From Ensifer sp. IC3342 (GTDB lineage Bacteria; Pseudomonadota; Alphaproteobacteria; Rhizobiales; Rhizobiaceae): DNA of 64,000 bases. Positions 34,720 to 42,850 of the stretch are shown here, in pieces (the stretch's first letter is position 1; the number at the start of each line of letters is the position of its first letter). Below the pieces are notes generated by a model. That model did no database searches. It saw only the letters and a list, made by a program, of their open reading frames with translations, and was not told the origin of the DNA. The stretch spans positions 1 through 64,000 of the forward strand of contig NZ_JADYVE010000020.1 in the NCBI RefSeq assembly GCF_020193655.1, given 5' to 3'. The position numbers and the translations under genes were made by a program.

Positions 34720-34779
34720 CGGCCGACTTCCGGTTTCATTCGCTGCAAACGAGCGTTTCATGCCTCACGGCGCGCTGCC

Positions 34780-34793
34780 TTGACCCGTGTCAA
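34780..34793. promoter_or_regulatory. FNR/FixK box for ftsH
   Basis: TTGACCCGTGTCAA, centred 67.5 bp before the ftsH start at 34719. It is one of a pair in this divergent intergenic region. Confidence 0.85.
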
Positions 34794-34837
34794 ACTCGGG
34801 GAGCTTGGCTCAAAGTGACGGAAGCCGCCGCGGCCCT

Positions 34838-34851
34838 TTGACGAGAGTCAA
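34838..34851. promoter_or_regulatory. FNR/FixK box for the USP at 34901
   Basis: TTGACGAGAGTCAA, centred 56.5 bp before the USP start and 58 bp from the neighbouring ftsH box. Confidence 0.85.
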
Positions 34852-34900
34852 TGCCTTCCGCCGGAATTGCCCGATACTGTGCTGAAATGGAGGAAGTGCC

Positions 34901-35422
34901 ATGACCGAGCGCATTCTTGTCGCAACCGATGGATCCGACAAAGCGGGAGAAGCTGTGGCGATGGCGGCGAACATAGCCAAAGCTCTCGGAGCGAGACTCT
35001 CGATCCTTCACGTCATCCTGCACGGGCTGAGGGCCGAGGAGGCGAGCCGTCTCGCCGAGCCAGAGCATCTCGTGCGCCGTGTGTCGGCCGTGACTATGCC
35101 GCAGTTAGAGCGAGTTCCCAGCTCGATGGGCGAGTTTCTCCGTGCCTCGCAAGGCGACATCGGAGAAATGGTTTCGGTCTTGGGTGACCGGATTGCCGAG
35201 GATGCTGCGGATATTGCCCGGAGCATCGGCGTCAGTAGCGTGGAGACGCGCGTCGAGCCCGGCGCCTACGCTGACACAATCCTTCAGGTCGCTGAGGAAA
35301 TCGGTGCGGACATGATTGTCGTCGGAAGTCGCGGGCTCGGGCGGTTGAGGGGCATGCTGGTCGGAAGCGTGTCGCAAAAGATCGTCCAGCATGCACATTG
35401 CTCTGTGCTGGTGGTACGCTGA
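34901..35422 (+). CDS. single-domain universal stress protein
   Basis: A 173-residue UspA-type protein. It has the N-terminal strand ILVATDGSDKAGEAVAMAAN and the ATP-binding C-terminal signature IVVGSRGLGRLRGMLVGS, followed by VSQKIVQHAHCSVLVVR. The G-x2-G-x9-G(S) pattern is kept, so it probably binds ATP. It is longer than the usual 140-150 residues because of an insertion at about 50-85. USPs support survival during starvation or anoxia. It has its own FNR/FixK box. NAPRT follows 162 bp downstream. Confidence 0.92.
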   Translation: MTERILVATDGSDKAGEAVAMAANIAKALGARLSILHVILHGLRAEEASRLAEPEHLVRRVSAVTMPQLERVPSSMGEFLRASQGDIGEMVSVLGDRIAEDAADIARSIGVSSVETRVEPGAYADTILQVAEEIGADMIVVGSRGLGRLRGMLVGSVSQKIVQHAHCSVLVVR

Positions 35423-35584
35423 ACGTCTCGTGACGCCGGGCCCGTACAGCAGGTTTCCAAAATCGTAGCCGATTTAAGGAAAGATGCTGCAGTTCAAAGG
35501 TCGCTATAGGAGTTGGAAAAGGGCACGAGCCATAGCCCGCTCTTCGCAAAAGCAACCCCACAGCGGTGCCTTTAAGAGCTTGAG

Positions 35585-36922
35585 ATGACCGCAACCGCCC
35601 TCTTCACCGATCTCTATGAACTGACGATGCTGGATGCCTATCACTCGCTCAGCATGGACGACGTCGCCGTCTTCAGCCTGTTTGTGAGAAAGCTTCCGCC
35701 GGAGAGAAATTTCCTTGTCGCCTGCGGGGTCGAAGAGCTTCTGGATGACATCGAGGAGTTGCGCTTTCACGAGGATGATATCGCCCATCTCGTTTCGCTT
35801 GGCAGATTTAGGCCGGAGTTCCTGGATTGGCTAAGGTCCTTTCGCTTCAGCGGCGAGATTTTTGCCGTGGCTGAGGGCACCCCCGTATTTGCCAACGAGC
35901 CGATCTTGGAGGTTATCGCCCCGATCGCAGAGGGACAGTTGCTCGAAACGCTCATCCTCAACCAGATCGGTTTTCAAACCGTGATCGCGTCGAAAGCGGC
36001 GCGGATCGTAGAGGCTGCGAATGGTCGCGCTGTCGTGGACTTCGGGAGCCGGCGCGCCCATGGCATGGACGCGGCCATCAAGGGAGCCCGTGCCGCCTAT
36101 CTTGCCGGAGTTTCGGCTACATCGAACGTGGAGGCTGGTCGGCGCTACGGCATTCCGGTCGCTGGAACGGTCGCCCACAGCTTCGTCCAGGCTTTTCCAA
36201 ACGAGATGGAGTCGTTTCGCCGTTTGTCCGAACGTTTCCCTGAAACAACATTGCTCGTTGACACCTACGACACCATCGTCGGCGTCCGGACTGTTGTGAA
36301 CCTTGCCAGGAAAATGAAATCTGCGTTCAAGGTGCGGGCCATAAGGCTGGATTCCGGCGACCTGCTCGAACTGTCCCGAGAATCGAGAAGGCTCCTCGAC
36401 GAGGGCGGGTTGCAACACGTGAAGATCTTCGCCAGCGGCGGCCTCGATGAATGGAGCATTGAAGGTCTCTTGCGTGCCGGCGCGCCGATCGACGCGTTTG
36501 GTGTCGGCACGGACATGATGGTGTCGCCAGACGCGGCCGCCCTTGATATCGCCTATAAGTTGACGGAATATGCTGGCATTGGCCGCATGAAGCTTTCCGC
36601 GAACAAGGTCACGCTCCCCGGGCGCAAGCAGGCCTTTCGTCACATACGTAACGGCGCCGCGGTTGGAGACACTATTGGCCGCGGCTACGAGGACCTAAGC
36701 GGGCGACGGCTTCTCGAGCCTGTCATGACGGAAGGCCGGCGAATGAGGGCGTGCAAGTCATTGGCAACCATCGCGGACGAAACCCGCATGTTAATCCGCG
36801 AGCTGCCCCCACACTTGCGGGCGTTGAAGCACGCCGCGCTTGCCTATCCGATTCACATCAGCAGCGAGCTCGCCGATTATGAAGCGCAGACGCGGCGCCG
36901 TCTTACCGCCTCGAAACGCTGA
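35585..36922 (+). CDS. pncB: nicotinate phosphoribosyltransferase
   Basis: A 445-residue enzyme that joins nicotinate and PRPP to nicotinate mononucleotide, the entry of the Preiss-Handler NAD salvage route. Family motifs are ALFTDLYELTML at the N-terminus, ATSNVEAGRRYGIPVAGTVA with the regulatory His in AHSFVQAF, IRLDSGDLLELS and IFASGGLDEWSI with GVGTDMM. Its substrate PRPP could come from the prs gene nearby, and a NAD kinase remnant follows. No FNR box lies directly upstream; it may be read from the USP promoter. Gap 36923-37105 shows nothing. Confidence 0.93.
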   Translation: MTATALFTDLYELTMLDAYHSLSMDDVAVFSLFVRKLPPERNFLVACGVEELLDDIEELRFHEDDIAHLVSLGRFRPEFLDWLRSFRFSGEIFAVAEGTPVFANEPILEVIAPIAEGQLLETLILNQIGFQTVIASKAARIVEAANGRAVVDFGSRRAHGMDAAIKGARAAYLAGVSATSNVEAGRRYGIPVAGTVAHSFVQAFPNEMESFRRLSERFPETTLLVDTYDTIVGVRTVVNLARKMKSAFKVRAIRLDSGDLLELSRESRRLLDEGGLQHVKIFASGGLDEWSIEGLLRAGAPIDAFGVGTDMMVSPDAAALDIAYKLTEYAGIGRMKLSANKVTLPGRKQAFRHIRNGAAVGDTIGRGYEDLSGRRLLEPVMTEGRRMRACKSLATIADETRMLIRELPPHLRALKHAALAYPIHISSELADYEAQTRRRLTASKR

Positions 36923-37105
36923 AGGCATGTGGATACTTCTCTCGCACTCATGCGGGCGCGCTCACATGCAGGCTGGTCTGTGAAATTGGAAAGACTTCCA
37001 TGCAAGCCCGGCCCCAACCACTGCGGCATGACAGGAGATCCTCGTTCCCTGAACGACTTCGTCATCCCCTCCTCAATTCCAGCCTGTCAGGTCGAGTGTG
37101 ATACC

Positions 37106-37564
37106 TCATGACAGGAGTTCGGGGCGCGCCAAAATACCGCTCTCAGCTTCCCGATCGAAGAGCAGGGTCACCGTGTGGTCGCGACAGCAAAACAAAAGGG
37201 CTCGACGAACATTCGGGACGGTGCCAATCGCTGTCTCCATGCGCACCGGATGATGAGTGGGCTCGATGACCTCCACATCGAGGATGGCAGCCATCCAGGA
37301 CCACGTGAGACCAGTCGGGCGGATGGCAATGCCTGTCAGTACCAGAAGGATGAGCCGAGGGGCAGACGTGGACCGCCAAGTGAACGACTGTAGGCTGTGC
37401 TGCCGAGTGGCGTCGCCACAATAAAGCCATCCCCGGTAATGACGACCGGATCCTGCTGCCCGTGGACGGCAACTTGTAACAGCGGTTTGGCTGTACCGTC
37501 GCACAAGTTCCTTCAGCGCCGTCTGAGCGGTTGACCTCGGCGATGCCAGGAATGCGATCTTCAT
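37106..37564 (-). pseudogene. nadK: NAD kinase, frameshifted and internally deleted
   Basis: The start is normal for NAD kinase (MKIAFLASPRSTAQTALKEL). Most of the N-terminal domain with the GGDG motif is missing. A second frame then gives GDGFIVATPLGSTAYSRSLG, the hallmark NADP/NAD-binding motif. A further shift leads to the family C-terminus (DVEVIEPTHHPVR, TLLFDREAESGIL). Only about 150 codons remain of the usual 255 or so. It cannot encode an active kinase. Confidence 0.78.
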
Positions 37565-37688
37565 GGTCGAACTTTCAATTTGGCCGCGTCAGAGCCGCAG
37601 CCGGCGCACTTCATCAAGAGCGGCTGAGCGGCAGCCGAGGGACGAAAACAAATTCGATGAGCTACCCGCGCGACGGTCCTTGAGCCCT

Positions 37689-38456
37689 CTACCTCGCGTT
37701 CGTTCCCCAGCGGCGATGGAGGAAGCGCTCCCAGGGCGCGAAGAGAATTCGATCCGCCAGGAGGCCTATCAGCACGATGACCACCATGGCGCCGATAACC
37801 TGGTCCATCGCGTTCAATTCGCGGCCGTAATGGAGCAATTGGCCGAGGCCGAAACCTGTAAGGATCGTGACGAAAATCTCCGCCGCCATCAGTGATCGCC
37901 AAGCGAATGCCCAACCCTGCTTCATGCCGCTCACCAGGAACGGCAAGGAAGCCGGCAGCATCACCATCGTCCAGAGATGTATCCCCTGCGATCCCATGGT
38001 GCGCGCCGCGCGGGCATAGATCGGCGGGATCGTGCGCGCGCCATGGTTGGTCGCGATTATCACCGACCATACGGTCCCCATCACGACGACAAAGAGCATC
38101 GCCCCCTCGGTTTGTCCGAACCAAAGCACGGCGAAGGGCACCCAACAGACGCTCGGCAATGTCTGCAGACCAAGCGCGAGAGAGCCGATTGTGTCTTCCA
38201 GGATCTGCGAGGAACTCGTCAGCACGCCGAGAGGCAGACCGATCGCGACGCCGATCGCGTAGCCAACCAGAAGCCGTTGCATCGTAACTCTGATCGCTTC
38301 AAGAAGCGTGCCATCTATCATGGCGCCCCAAAGATATCGGGCGACGCTCAAGACAGAGGGAAAGAGCACCGGTGACCAGCGCCCGCTCTCAGACGCCAAC
38401 TCCCAGGCGACCAACAGCATGGCGACGAAGCCCGACACGATCGCGAAACGCTTCAT
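37689..38456 (-). CDS. ABC importer permease (nitrate/sulfonate/taurine type)
   Basis: A 255-residue inner-membrane permease of the SsuC/TauC/NrtB class with about six helices. The EAA-type cytoplasmic loop is seen in ARAARTMGSQGIHLWTMVML, followed by PASLPFLVSGMKQGWAFAWR. It overlaps the ATPase gene by 4 bp and is the last intact gene of the operon. The gap 37565-37688 to the NAD kinase remnant shows nothing. The substrate cannot be told from the sequence; it depends on the binding protein. Confidence 0.9.
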   Translation of the reverse strand: MKRFAIVSGFVAMLLVAWELASESGRWSPVLFPSVLSVARYLWGAMIDGTLLEAIRVTMQRLLVGYAIGVAIGLPLGVLTSSSQILEDTIGSLALGLQTLPSVCWVPFAVLWFGQTEGAMLFVVVMGTVWSVIIATNHGARTIPPIYARAARTMGSQGIHLWTMVMLPASLPFLVSGMKQGWAFAWRSLMAAEIFVTILTGFGLGQLLHYGRELNAMDQVIGAMVVIVLIGLLADRILFAPWERFLHRRWGTNAR

Positions 38457-39274
38457 TCCGTCACCCCGCCTCCGATTGTGCCGCGAAGCGCATCAGCAAC
38501 GCGTCCGGCGTGTCCAATGAGTTCCACATCGTAAATGCTTCGCGGGCGCGGCAGCGGAATCTCGAAGTGCTGGACGATCCGCCCCGGCGCCTTCGACATC
38601 AATAGCACGCGATCTCCCAGGCAGGCCGCCTCGCGCATATTGTGCGTGACGAACACGATCGTCTTGCGGCTGTCACTCCAGATGCGCTGGATATCGTCAT
38701 AGAGGTGCTCCCGCGTCATCGCATCGAGCGCGCCGAAGGGCTCGTCCATCAGCAGCACCTGCGGATCAGGGGCCAGCGCGCGCGCCAAGGCTACCCGCTG
38801 CTTCATCCCGCCCGATAGTTCATGCACATGTGCCCGCTCGAATTTTTCGAGGCCGACCAAGGCGAGATATCGGTGCGCGATCTCGCGCCGCTCGCCGTTG
38901 CTAAGCTCGGGGCAAAGCCTCAGGCCGAACATGACGTTGCCGAAAACATCGAGCCAGGGAAAGAGCGACGGCTCCTGGAACACGACCAGACGCCGCGGAC
39001 CCGGGCCGGTCACCGGCTGACCGTCGGCAAGCACATGACCGGCATCGGGCTTGGTCAACCCCGCTATGATGTCGAGAAGTGTCGACTTCCCGCAGCCACT
39101 CGGGCCAACGACACAGACAACTTCGCCTGCCGCAACCTGCATCGAGACATTGTCGAGCGCATGCACGGTCGCATGTGGCGTGCGAAACCATTTTGACACT
39201 CGCTCGACGACGAGCTTGCTCGTCGCTGTGGCTACCGGAGCCGATGTCGACTGGTTGGTGACTTGATCGAGCAT
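38453..39274 (-). CDS. ABC importer ATPase (nitrate/sulfonate/taurine type)
   Basis: A 273-residue cytoplasmic ATPase with all motifs: GPSGCGKSTLLDII (Walker A), LSGGMKQRVALARAL (signature), LLMDEPFGALD (Walker B) and the switch His in VFVTHNMREA. The N-terminal 25 residues are an extra tail before the ABC fold. The start at 39274 overlaps the stop of the substrate-binding protein (TAATG). A longer upstream frame would run inside that gene and is rejected. Confidence 0.92.
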   Translation of the reverse strand: MLDQVTNQSTSAPVATATSKLVVERVSKWFRTPHATVHALDNVSMQVAAGEVVCVVGPSGCGKSTLLDIIAGLTKPDAGHVLADGQPVTGPGPRRLVVFQEPSLFPWLDVFGNVMFGLRLCPELSNGERREIAHRYLALVGLEKFERAHVHELSGGMKQRVALARALAPDPQVLLMDEPFGALDAMTREHLYDDIQRIWSDSRKTIVFVTHNMREAACLGDRVLLMSKAPGRIVQHFEIPLPRPRSIYDVELIGHAGRVADALRGTIGGGVTE

Positions 39275-40263
39275 TAGGGCACCTCGATCAGTCTCGAAAG
39301 CTCCGGCATCTCCCGTAGGAAGCCGACCTGCTGAGCCTTTGTGACGAAGGTCTGCAATGCGGAGCGTGAAATCTCGCCGGTAACCGACATGCGCGCCCAT
39401 GCCCGTGCGATGAGCTCCAGGGACATGCTGATCCGAAACGATGCCTTCAGTTCGTCGCGGATCATCCGCTGCGCCTCCTGCGGGTGATCTTTGATCCAAT
39501 CGCTGAGGTCGCGATGTGCCTCAACAAAGCGTCGAACGAGATCTCGATGATCCGAAAGAAAGCCTGCGCGCGCCACGAGCACCGTCGTGATCGCTTCCTT
39601 TTCCTCGACGAGAATTTTTCCCCCCGCCTCCATTTCGAGCCGCGAAACCCACGGCTCGACGGTCCAGACGGCATCGAGCTGTCCGGCCTTAAAGAGTGAC
39701 AACTGCTCCGGATTGGCAGTCGGAACAACCTGGGCGTCCCCGCCTGCCTGCGTTATCCGCAAGCCTCCTGCGGAGAGCCAAGCACGTGCCGCGACGTCCT
39801 GAGTATTTCCGAATTGGGGAGTTGCGATCCGCTTGCCGCGGAAGTCCGCCGCGGTCGCAAGTCTTTCATCCGGTTGCACGACAAGCGCAGAGCCGCCGTT
39901 GACCGAGCCGGCGATGATACGGATCTCTTTTCCCGCTGAACGGGCATAGGCATTAATGGCCGGGTTCGGTCCGACGTAGGTGAGGTCAATGCTCTCGGCG
40001 AAGATCGCTTCCATAGCACTCGGACCGGCATTATAGGCGTACCATTCGACCTTCATCTTCGGACCGAGCCGATCGGCGAACCAACTCTGGCCCTGCCGTT
40101 CGAAGTTTCTGGCAACCAGCGCCTGCGCATGCGTCACATTCGGGAAATGGCCAATTCGAATTTTGAGATCTTGCGCCCAAACAGCGGTCGTCCCGACCGC
40201 ACAGATTCCCACCGCAATCGCCGTCACAACCAGCCGCCGCGTTCTGGGCAAGAACTCGATCAT
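39274..40263 (-). CDS. periplasmic substrate-binding protein of an SsuA/TauA-type importer
   Basis: A 329-residue protein with a signal peptide (LVVTAIAVGICAVGTTAVWA) and the bilobed NMT1/SsuA-like fold: IRIGHFPNVTHAQALVARNF, WYAYNAGPSAMEAIFAESID, YVGPNPAINAY and GKRIATPQFGNTQDVAARAW. It collects an oxidised sulfur, nitrogen or phosphorus compound, or a pyrimidine-like ligand, for the importer; the ligand is unknown. Its start codon overlaps the pfkB stop by 4 bp, so transport and PfkB are translationally coupled, an unusual combination. Confidence 0.9.
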   Translation of the reverse strand: MIEFLPRTRRLVVTAIAVGICAVGTTAVWAQDLKIRIGHFPNVTHAQALVARNFERQGQSWFADRLGPKMKVEWYAYNAGPSAMEAIFAESIDLTYVGPNPAINAYARSAGKEIRIIAGSVNGGSALVVQPDERLATAADFRGKRIATPQFGNTQDVAARAWLSAGGLRITQAGGDAQVVPTANPEQLSLFKAGQLDAVWTVEPWVSRLEMEAGGKILVEEKEAITTVLVARAGFLSDHRDLVRRFVEAHRDLSDWIKDHPQEAQRMIRDELKASFRISMSLELIARAWARMSVTGEISRSALQTFVTKAQQVGFLREMPELSRLIEVP

Positions 40264-41222
40264 AGACCATAGCTTTCTTTGGACATCGACGGCACGCCTG
40301 GAGACGGTTCACTCCCCTTGTAGATCTTGAAGACGTCCTCGCGCCGGCACAGCTCGGTTCCGGATGCGATGACGGCGGCCGCCCCCGCGGCAACACCAAA
40401 CCGGAACGCCTCTTCGATCGATTTGCCCTTTGTCAGGAACCAGACCAGCGCGCCGATGAAGCTATCGCCGGCACCCACTGTCGACTTGGCCACAACGTGC
40501 TTCGAAGCGATGCGTAGACTGCCGAAGGAGCCAGCCAGGAGGGCACCCTCGCGGCCCATCGTGACTGCAACGAATTCTGCTGCAGCGTCCTTCACCAAAG
40601 CCGATGCGGCTTGCGCGACCCCGCTCTCGTCCAGACGCCGGCCGGCCAGCGTTTCCAGCTCTTCAATGCTCGGCTTGACGAGGTAAACCGGTGCCTTGCC
40701 CAAGGTGCTGCGCAATGTTGCGCCCGGGCAATCGAGGATGAACTTGGCGCCGTTTCTCGCGGCCATCCGGCCCATTTCAGCATAGATGTCGATGGGAGCA
40801 TTGCGCGGCAGACTTCCGCTGGCAACGACGAAGTCACCTCGGAATTTTTCGACGACGCCCAAGGCCTCGGCGAGTTCGCGGGGCGTGACTTGCGGTCCTT
40901 CGGGAACAAAGCGGTACTCAAGCCCGGTTTCCCCTTCCCGCACCATGAATGCAATCCGCGTCGATCCGACCGTCGGCACGGCGTGAAGATGGATCGGAAA
41001 TCCCATGAGATCGTCTTTCAGCATCGCCCCGGTTGCTCCGCCGGCGAGGATGAGCAGCTCCGGTTCGCCACCGAGCTCGGCGATCACGCGCGCGACGTTG
41101 ACACCGCCGCCGCCCGGTCGCTGCCGTTCGTTGCGGGTGCGGAGCTTGACGGTCGGACGCACCCGGTCCACCTGGCTGTAAACGTCAATCGTGGGATTGA
41201 GAGCCACTGCAAGAACAGACAT
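40260..41222 (-). CDS. pfkB: PfkB-family phosphofructokinase
   Basis: A 320-residue ribokinase-fold sugar kinase of the 6-phosphofructokinase II/1-phosphofructokinase class. Sugar-binding motifs are ALNPTIDVYSQVD and RPGGGGVNVARVIAELGG. The catalytic base and anion hole are in STVGAGDSFIGALVW. The close match to the PfkB N-terminus favours fructose-6-phosphate, but tagatose-6-phosphate or fructose-1-phosphate cannot be excluded. It lies in an operon behind a truncated CBS gene whose FNR/FixK box would drive it, and overlaps the substrate-binding-protein gene by 4 bp. PfkB also occurs in hypoxic regulons of other bacteria. Confidence 0.9.
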   Translation of the reverse strand: MSVLAVALNPTIDVYSQVDRVRPTVKLRTRNERQRPGGGGVNVARVIAELGGEPELLILAGGATGAMLKDDLMGFPIHLHAVPTVGSTRIAFMVREGETGLEYRFVPEGPQVTPRELAEALGVVEKFRGDFVVASGSLPRNAPIDIYAEMGRMAARNGAKFILDCPGATLRSTLGKAPVYLVKPSIEELETLAGRRLDESGVAQAASALVKDAAAEFVAVTMGREGALLAGSFGSLRIASKHVVAKSTVGAGDSFIGALVWFLTKGKSIEEAFRFGVAAGAAAVIASGTELCRREDVFKIYKGSEPSPGVPSMSKESYGL

Positions 41223-41225
41223 GGT

Positions 41226-41327
41226 TCACTCCGCCAAGAGGGCTTTCATCAGGCGGGTGGCACGCTTGACATTGTGGTCAGGACTTATGGTTATGACCTT
41301 CCGGGTCATAATTTCCGCGGCTTGCAT
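41226..41327 (-). pseudogene. truncated CBS-domain protein leader
   Basis: A 33-codon frame with a good GAGGAG site. It begins like a CBS-domain protein (MQAAEIMTRKVITISPDHNV) and then ends in KALLAE at a stop 3 bp before pfkB. A CBS protein is normally at least 120 residues long, so the rest has been deleted, bringing the FNR/FixK promoter next to pfkB. It may now act only as a translated leader. Confidence 0.65.
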
Positions 41328-41387
41328 CGACGGCTCCTCATGAAAAATCTGGCCCGTGAAATATAGCTCGCATGTCGAGCGCGCAGA

Positions 41388-41401
41388 TTGACTTCGGTCA
41401 A
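41388..41401. promoter_or_regulatory. FNR/FixK box for the CBS fragment-pfkB-ABC operon
   Basis: TTGACTTCGGTCAA, centred 67.5 bp before the CBS fragment start at 41327. Confidence 0.85.
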
Positions 41402-41502
41402 TTGCGGATGGAGCGGCGATCCCAACCCTGCGGCCAGGCGCCACTGCATGTTGAGCTGCGTCCACAACCATGGGCATTTCCGGAGCGGGGACGCGCATGT
41501 CG

Positions 41503-41516
41503 TTGACCTACGTCAA
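41503..41516. promoter_or_regulatory. FNR/FixK box for the gene at 41564
   Basis: TTGACCTACGTCAA, centred 54.5 bp before the start at 41564. Confidence 0.82.
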
Positions 41517-41563
41517 TGCGAGTTATCTCAGGCCATGCGAGCTTGTCCAAAAAGGGGTTTCAC

Positions 41564-41782
41564 ATGTCACACTTGCAGGAAAGCCGCGTCGAATATCATG
41601 GATACAGTTTCGAGGCCGTGCACTACGACCCGGGTTGGCGGGTCCACATATTGCCGGGCCCGCGCGTCCTTGCAACTGACCCTGATCACGTCTTGGCGGA
41701 TACTCAGGAGGAGGCGTTTGCCAAGGCACGAGCCATCGTCGATCGCCACCTCCAAGGCTCAGCAATGCCCACGGGAACTTGA
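41564..41782 (+). CDS. hypothetical protein, 72 residues
   Basis: A small acidic soluble protein (YHGYSFEAVHYDPGWRVHIL, then TQEEAFAKARAIVDRHL). It resembles uncharacterised short proteins seen beside USP and hypoxia genes, but I recognise no named family. An AAGGGG site and an FNR/FixK box 54.5 bp upstream support expression. prs follows 90 bp downstream beyond a long hairpin. Confidence 0.65.
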   Translation: MSHLQESRVEYHGYSFEAVHYDPGWRVHILPGPRVLATDPDHVLADTQEEAFAKARAIVDRHLQGSAMPTGT

Positions 41783-41813
41783 CAGGCATCAAGGAACGAA
41801 CGGTTCCCCTTAC

Positions 41814-41853
41814 AGCGTCCTTCGCGCGTCCCATCGGACGCGCGAAGGACGCT
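41814..41853. repeat. perfect 18-bp inverted repeat (GC-rich intergenic palindrome)
   Basis: Arms AGCGTCCTTCGCGCGTCC and its complement around a 4-base loop CATC. Shorter, related palindromes with the core CGCGTCC-AATC-GGACGCG or similar lie at 61636-61653 and 56312-56328. This looks like a dispersed rhizobial palindromic repeat. Its position between the 72-residue gene and prs would also allow a terminator role. Confidence 0.65.
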
Positions 41854-41872
41854 ATAGCAGTAGGATGCTCCG

Positions 41873-42850
41873 ATGCGCATCTTTGCGCTTAATACATCTC
41901 AGGATTTTGGCAGGAAGGTTGCTCTCGCTGTCGGCGTTCCCATCGACGAGCACGAGGAACGCGATTTCGAGGACGGCGAGCACAAGACCCGGCCGCTTGT
42001 CAGCGTGCGTGGAGAGGATGTCTACGTTCTGCAAAACTTGAATGGAGATGGCCAGGACTCTGCCAACGACAAACTTTGCAAGTTGCTGTTCTTCATCGCA
42101 TGCTGCCGCGAATGCGGGGCATCACGCGTGACAGCCGTCGTTCCTTATCTCGCTTACGCTCGCAAGGACCGACAGACCAAGGCGCGGGACCCTGTTACGA
42201 CACGCTACATGGCGCAGCTCTTCGAGGCGGTCGGCACGGATCAGGTGATAACGCTCGATGTTCACAACACTGCCGCGTTCCAGAACGCCTTCCGCTGCCG
42301 GACGATTCATCTGAGTGCAAAGCAGCTATTCGCCGACGTGATTGCCCGAAAAGCTGCTGGCGGGCCGGTTACGATTTTCTCCCCGGACAGCGGCGGCATC
42401 AAGCGGGCCCAGCTTCTGAAGGAGGCATATGAGCGCCTCTCTGGCGACCCAGCTGGATTCGGATTCATGGAAAAGCGCCGCAGCCGCGGCGTTGTTTCGG
42501 GCGAGCTCTTTGCGGGAGAGGTGGAAGACGCGACGGTCTTCATTGTCGACGACATGATCAGCACCGGAAGCACCATGCTGAGAGCAGCCGAAGCCTGCCG
42601 GCAGCGTGGCGCCAGGGCGGTGTATGCGATGGCGACGCACGGCCTTTTCAGCAAGGGCGCGGAAGCAATGCTCGCCCATCCCGCGGTCGACGCAACGATC
42701 GTAACGGATTCCATTGCGCCATTTCGGTTGCCTGAACATCGCTTGCGATCGTGCGTCGAGGTCGTCCCGAGTGCGCCGCTTGTCGCCGAGGCCATTCGCC
42801 GGCTCACCTCCGGTGGCTCGATATCGGAGCTTCTAGGCGACGATGACTGA
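41873..42850 (+). CDS. prs: ribose-phosphate pyrophosphokinase (PRPP synthetase)
   Basis: A 325-residue enzyme that makes PRPP from ribose-5-phosphate and ATP. The PRPP-binding loop is VFIVDDMISTGSTM. The catalytic flexible-loop region is YARKDRQTKARDPVTTRYMA, and the His of LDVHNTAAFQ is also seen. It is more divergent at the N-terminus (RIFALNTSQDFGRKVA) than housekeeping Prs and is probably an accessory copy supplying NAPRT or nucleotide salvage; that is an inference. Its 3' end overlaps the convergent kinase-like gene by 18 bp. Confidence 0.92.
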   Translation: MRIFALNTSQDFGRKVALAVGVPIDEHEERDFEDGEHKTRPLVSVRGEDVYVLQNLNGDGQDSANDKLCKLLFFIACCRECGASRVTAVVPYLAYARKDRQTKARDPVTTRYMAQLFEAVGTDQVITLDVHNTAAFQNAFRCRTIHLSAKQLFADVIARKAAGGPVTIFSPDSGGIKRAQLLKEAYERLSGDPAGFGFMEKRRSRGVVSGELFAGEVEDATVFIVDDMISTGSTMLRAAEACRQRGARAVYAMATHGLFSKGAEAMLAHPAVDATIVTDSIAPFRLPEHRLRSCVEVVPSAPLVAEAIRRLTSGGSISELLGDDD

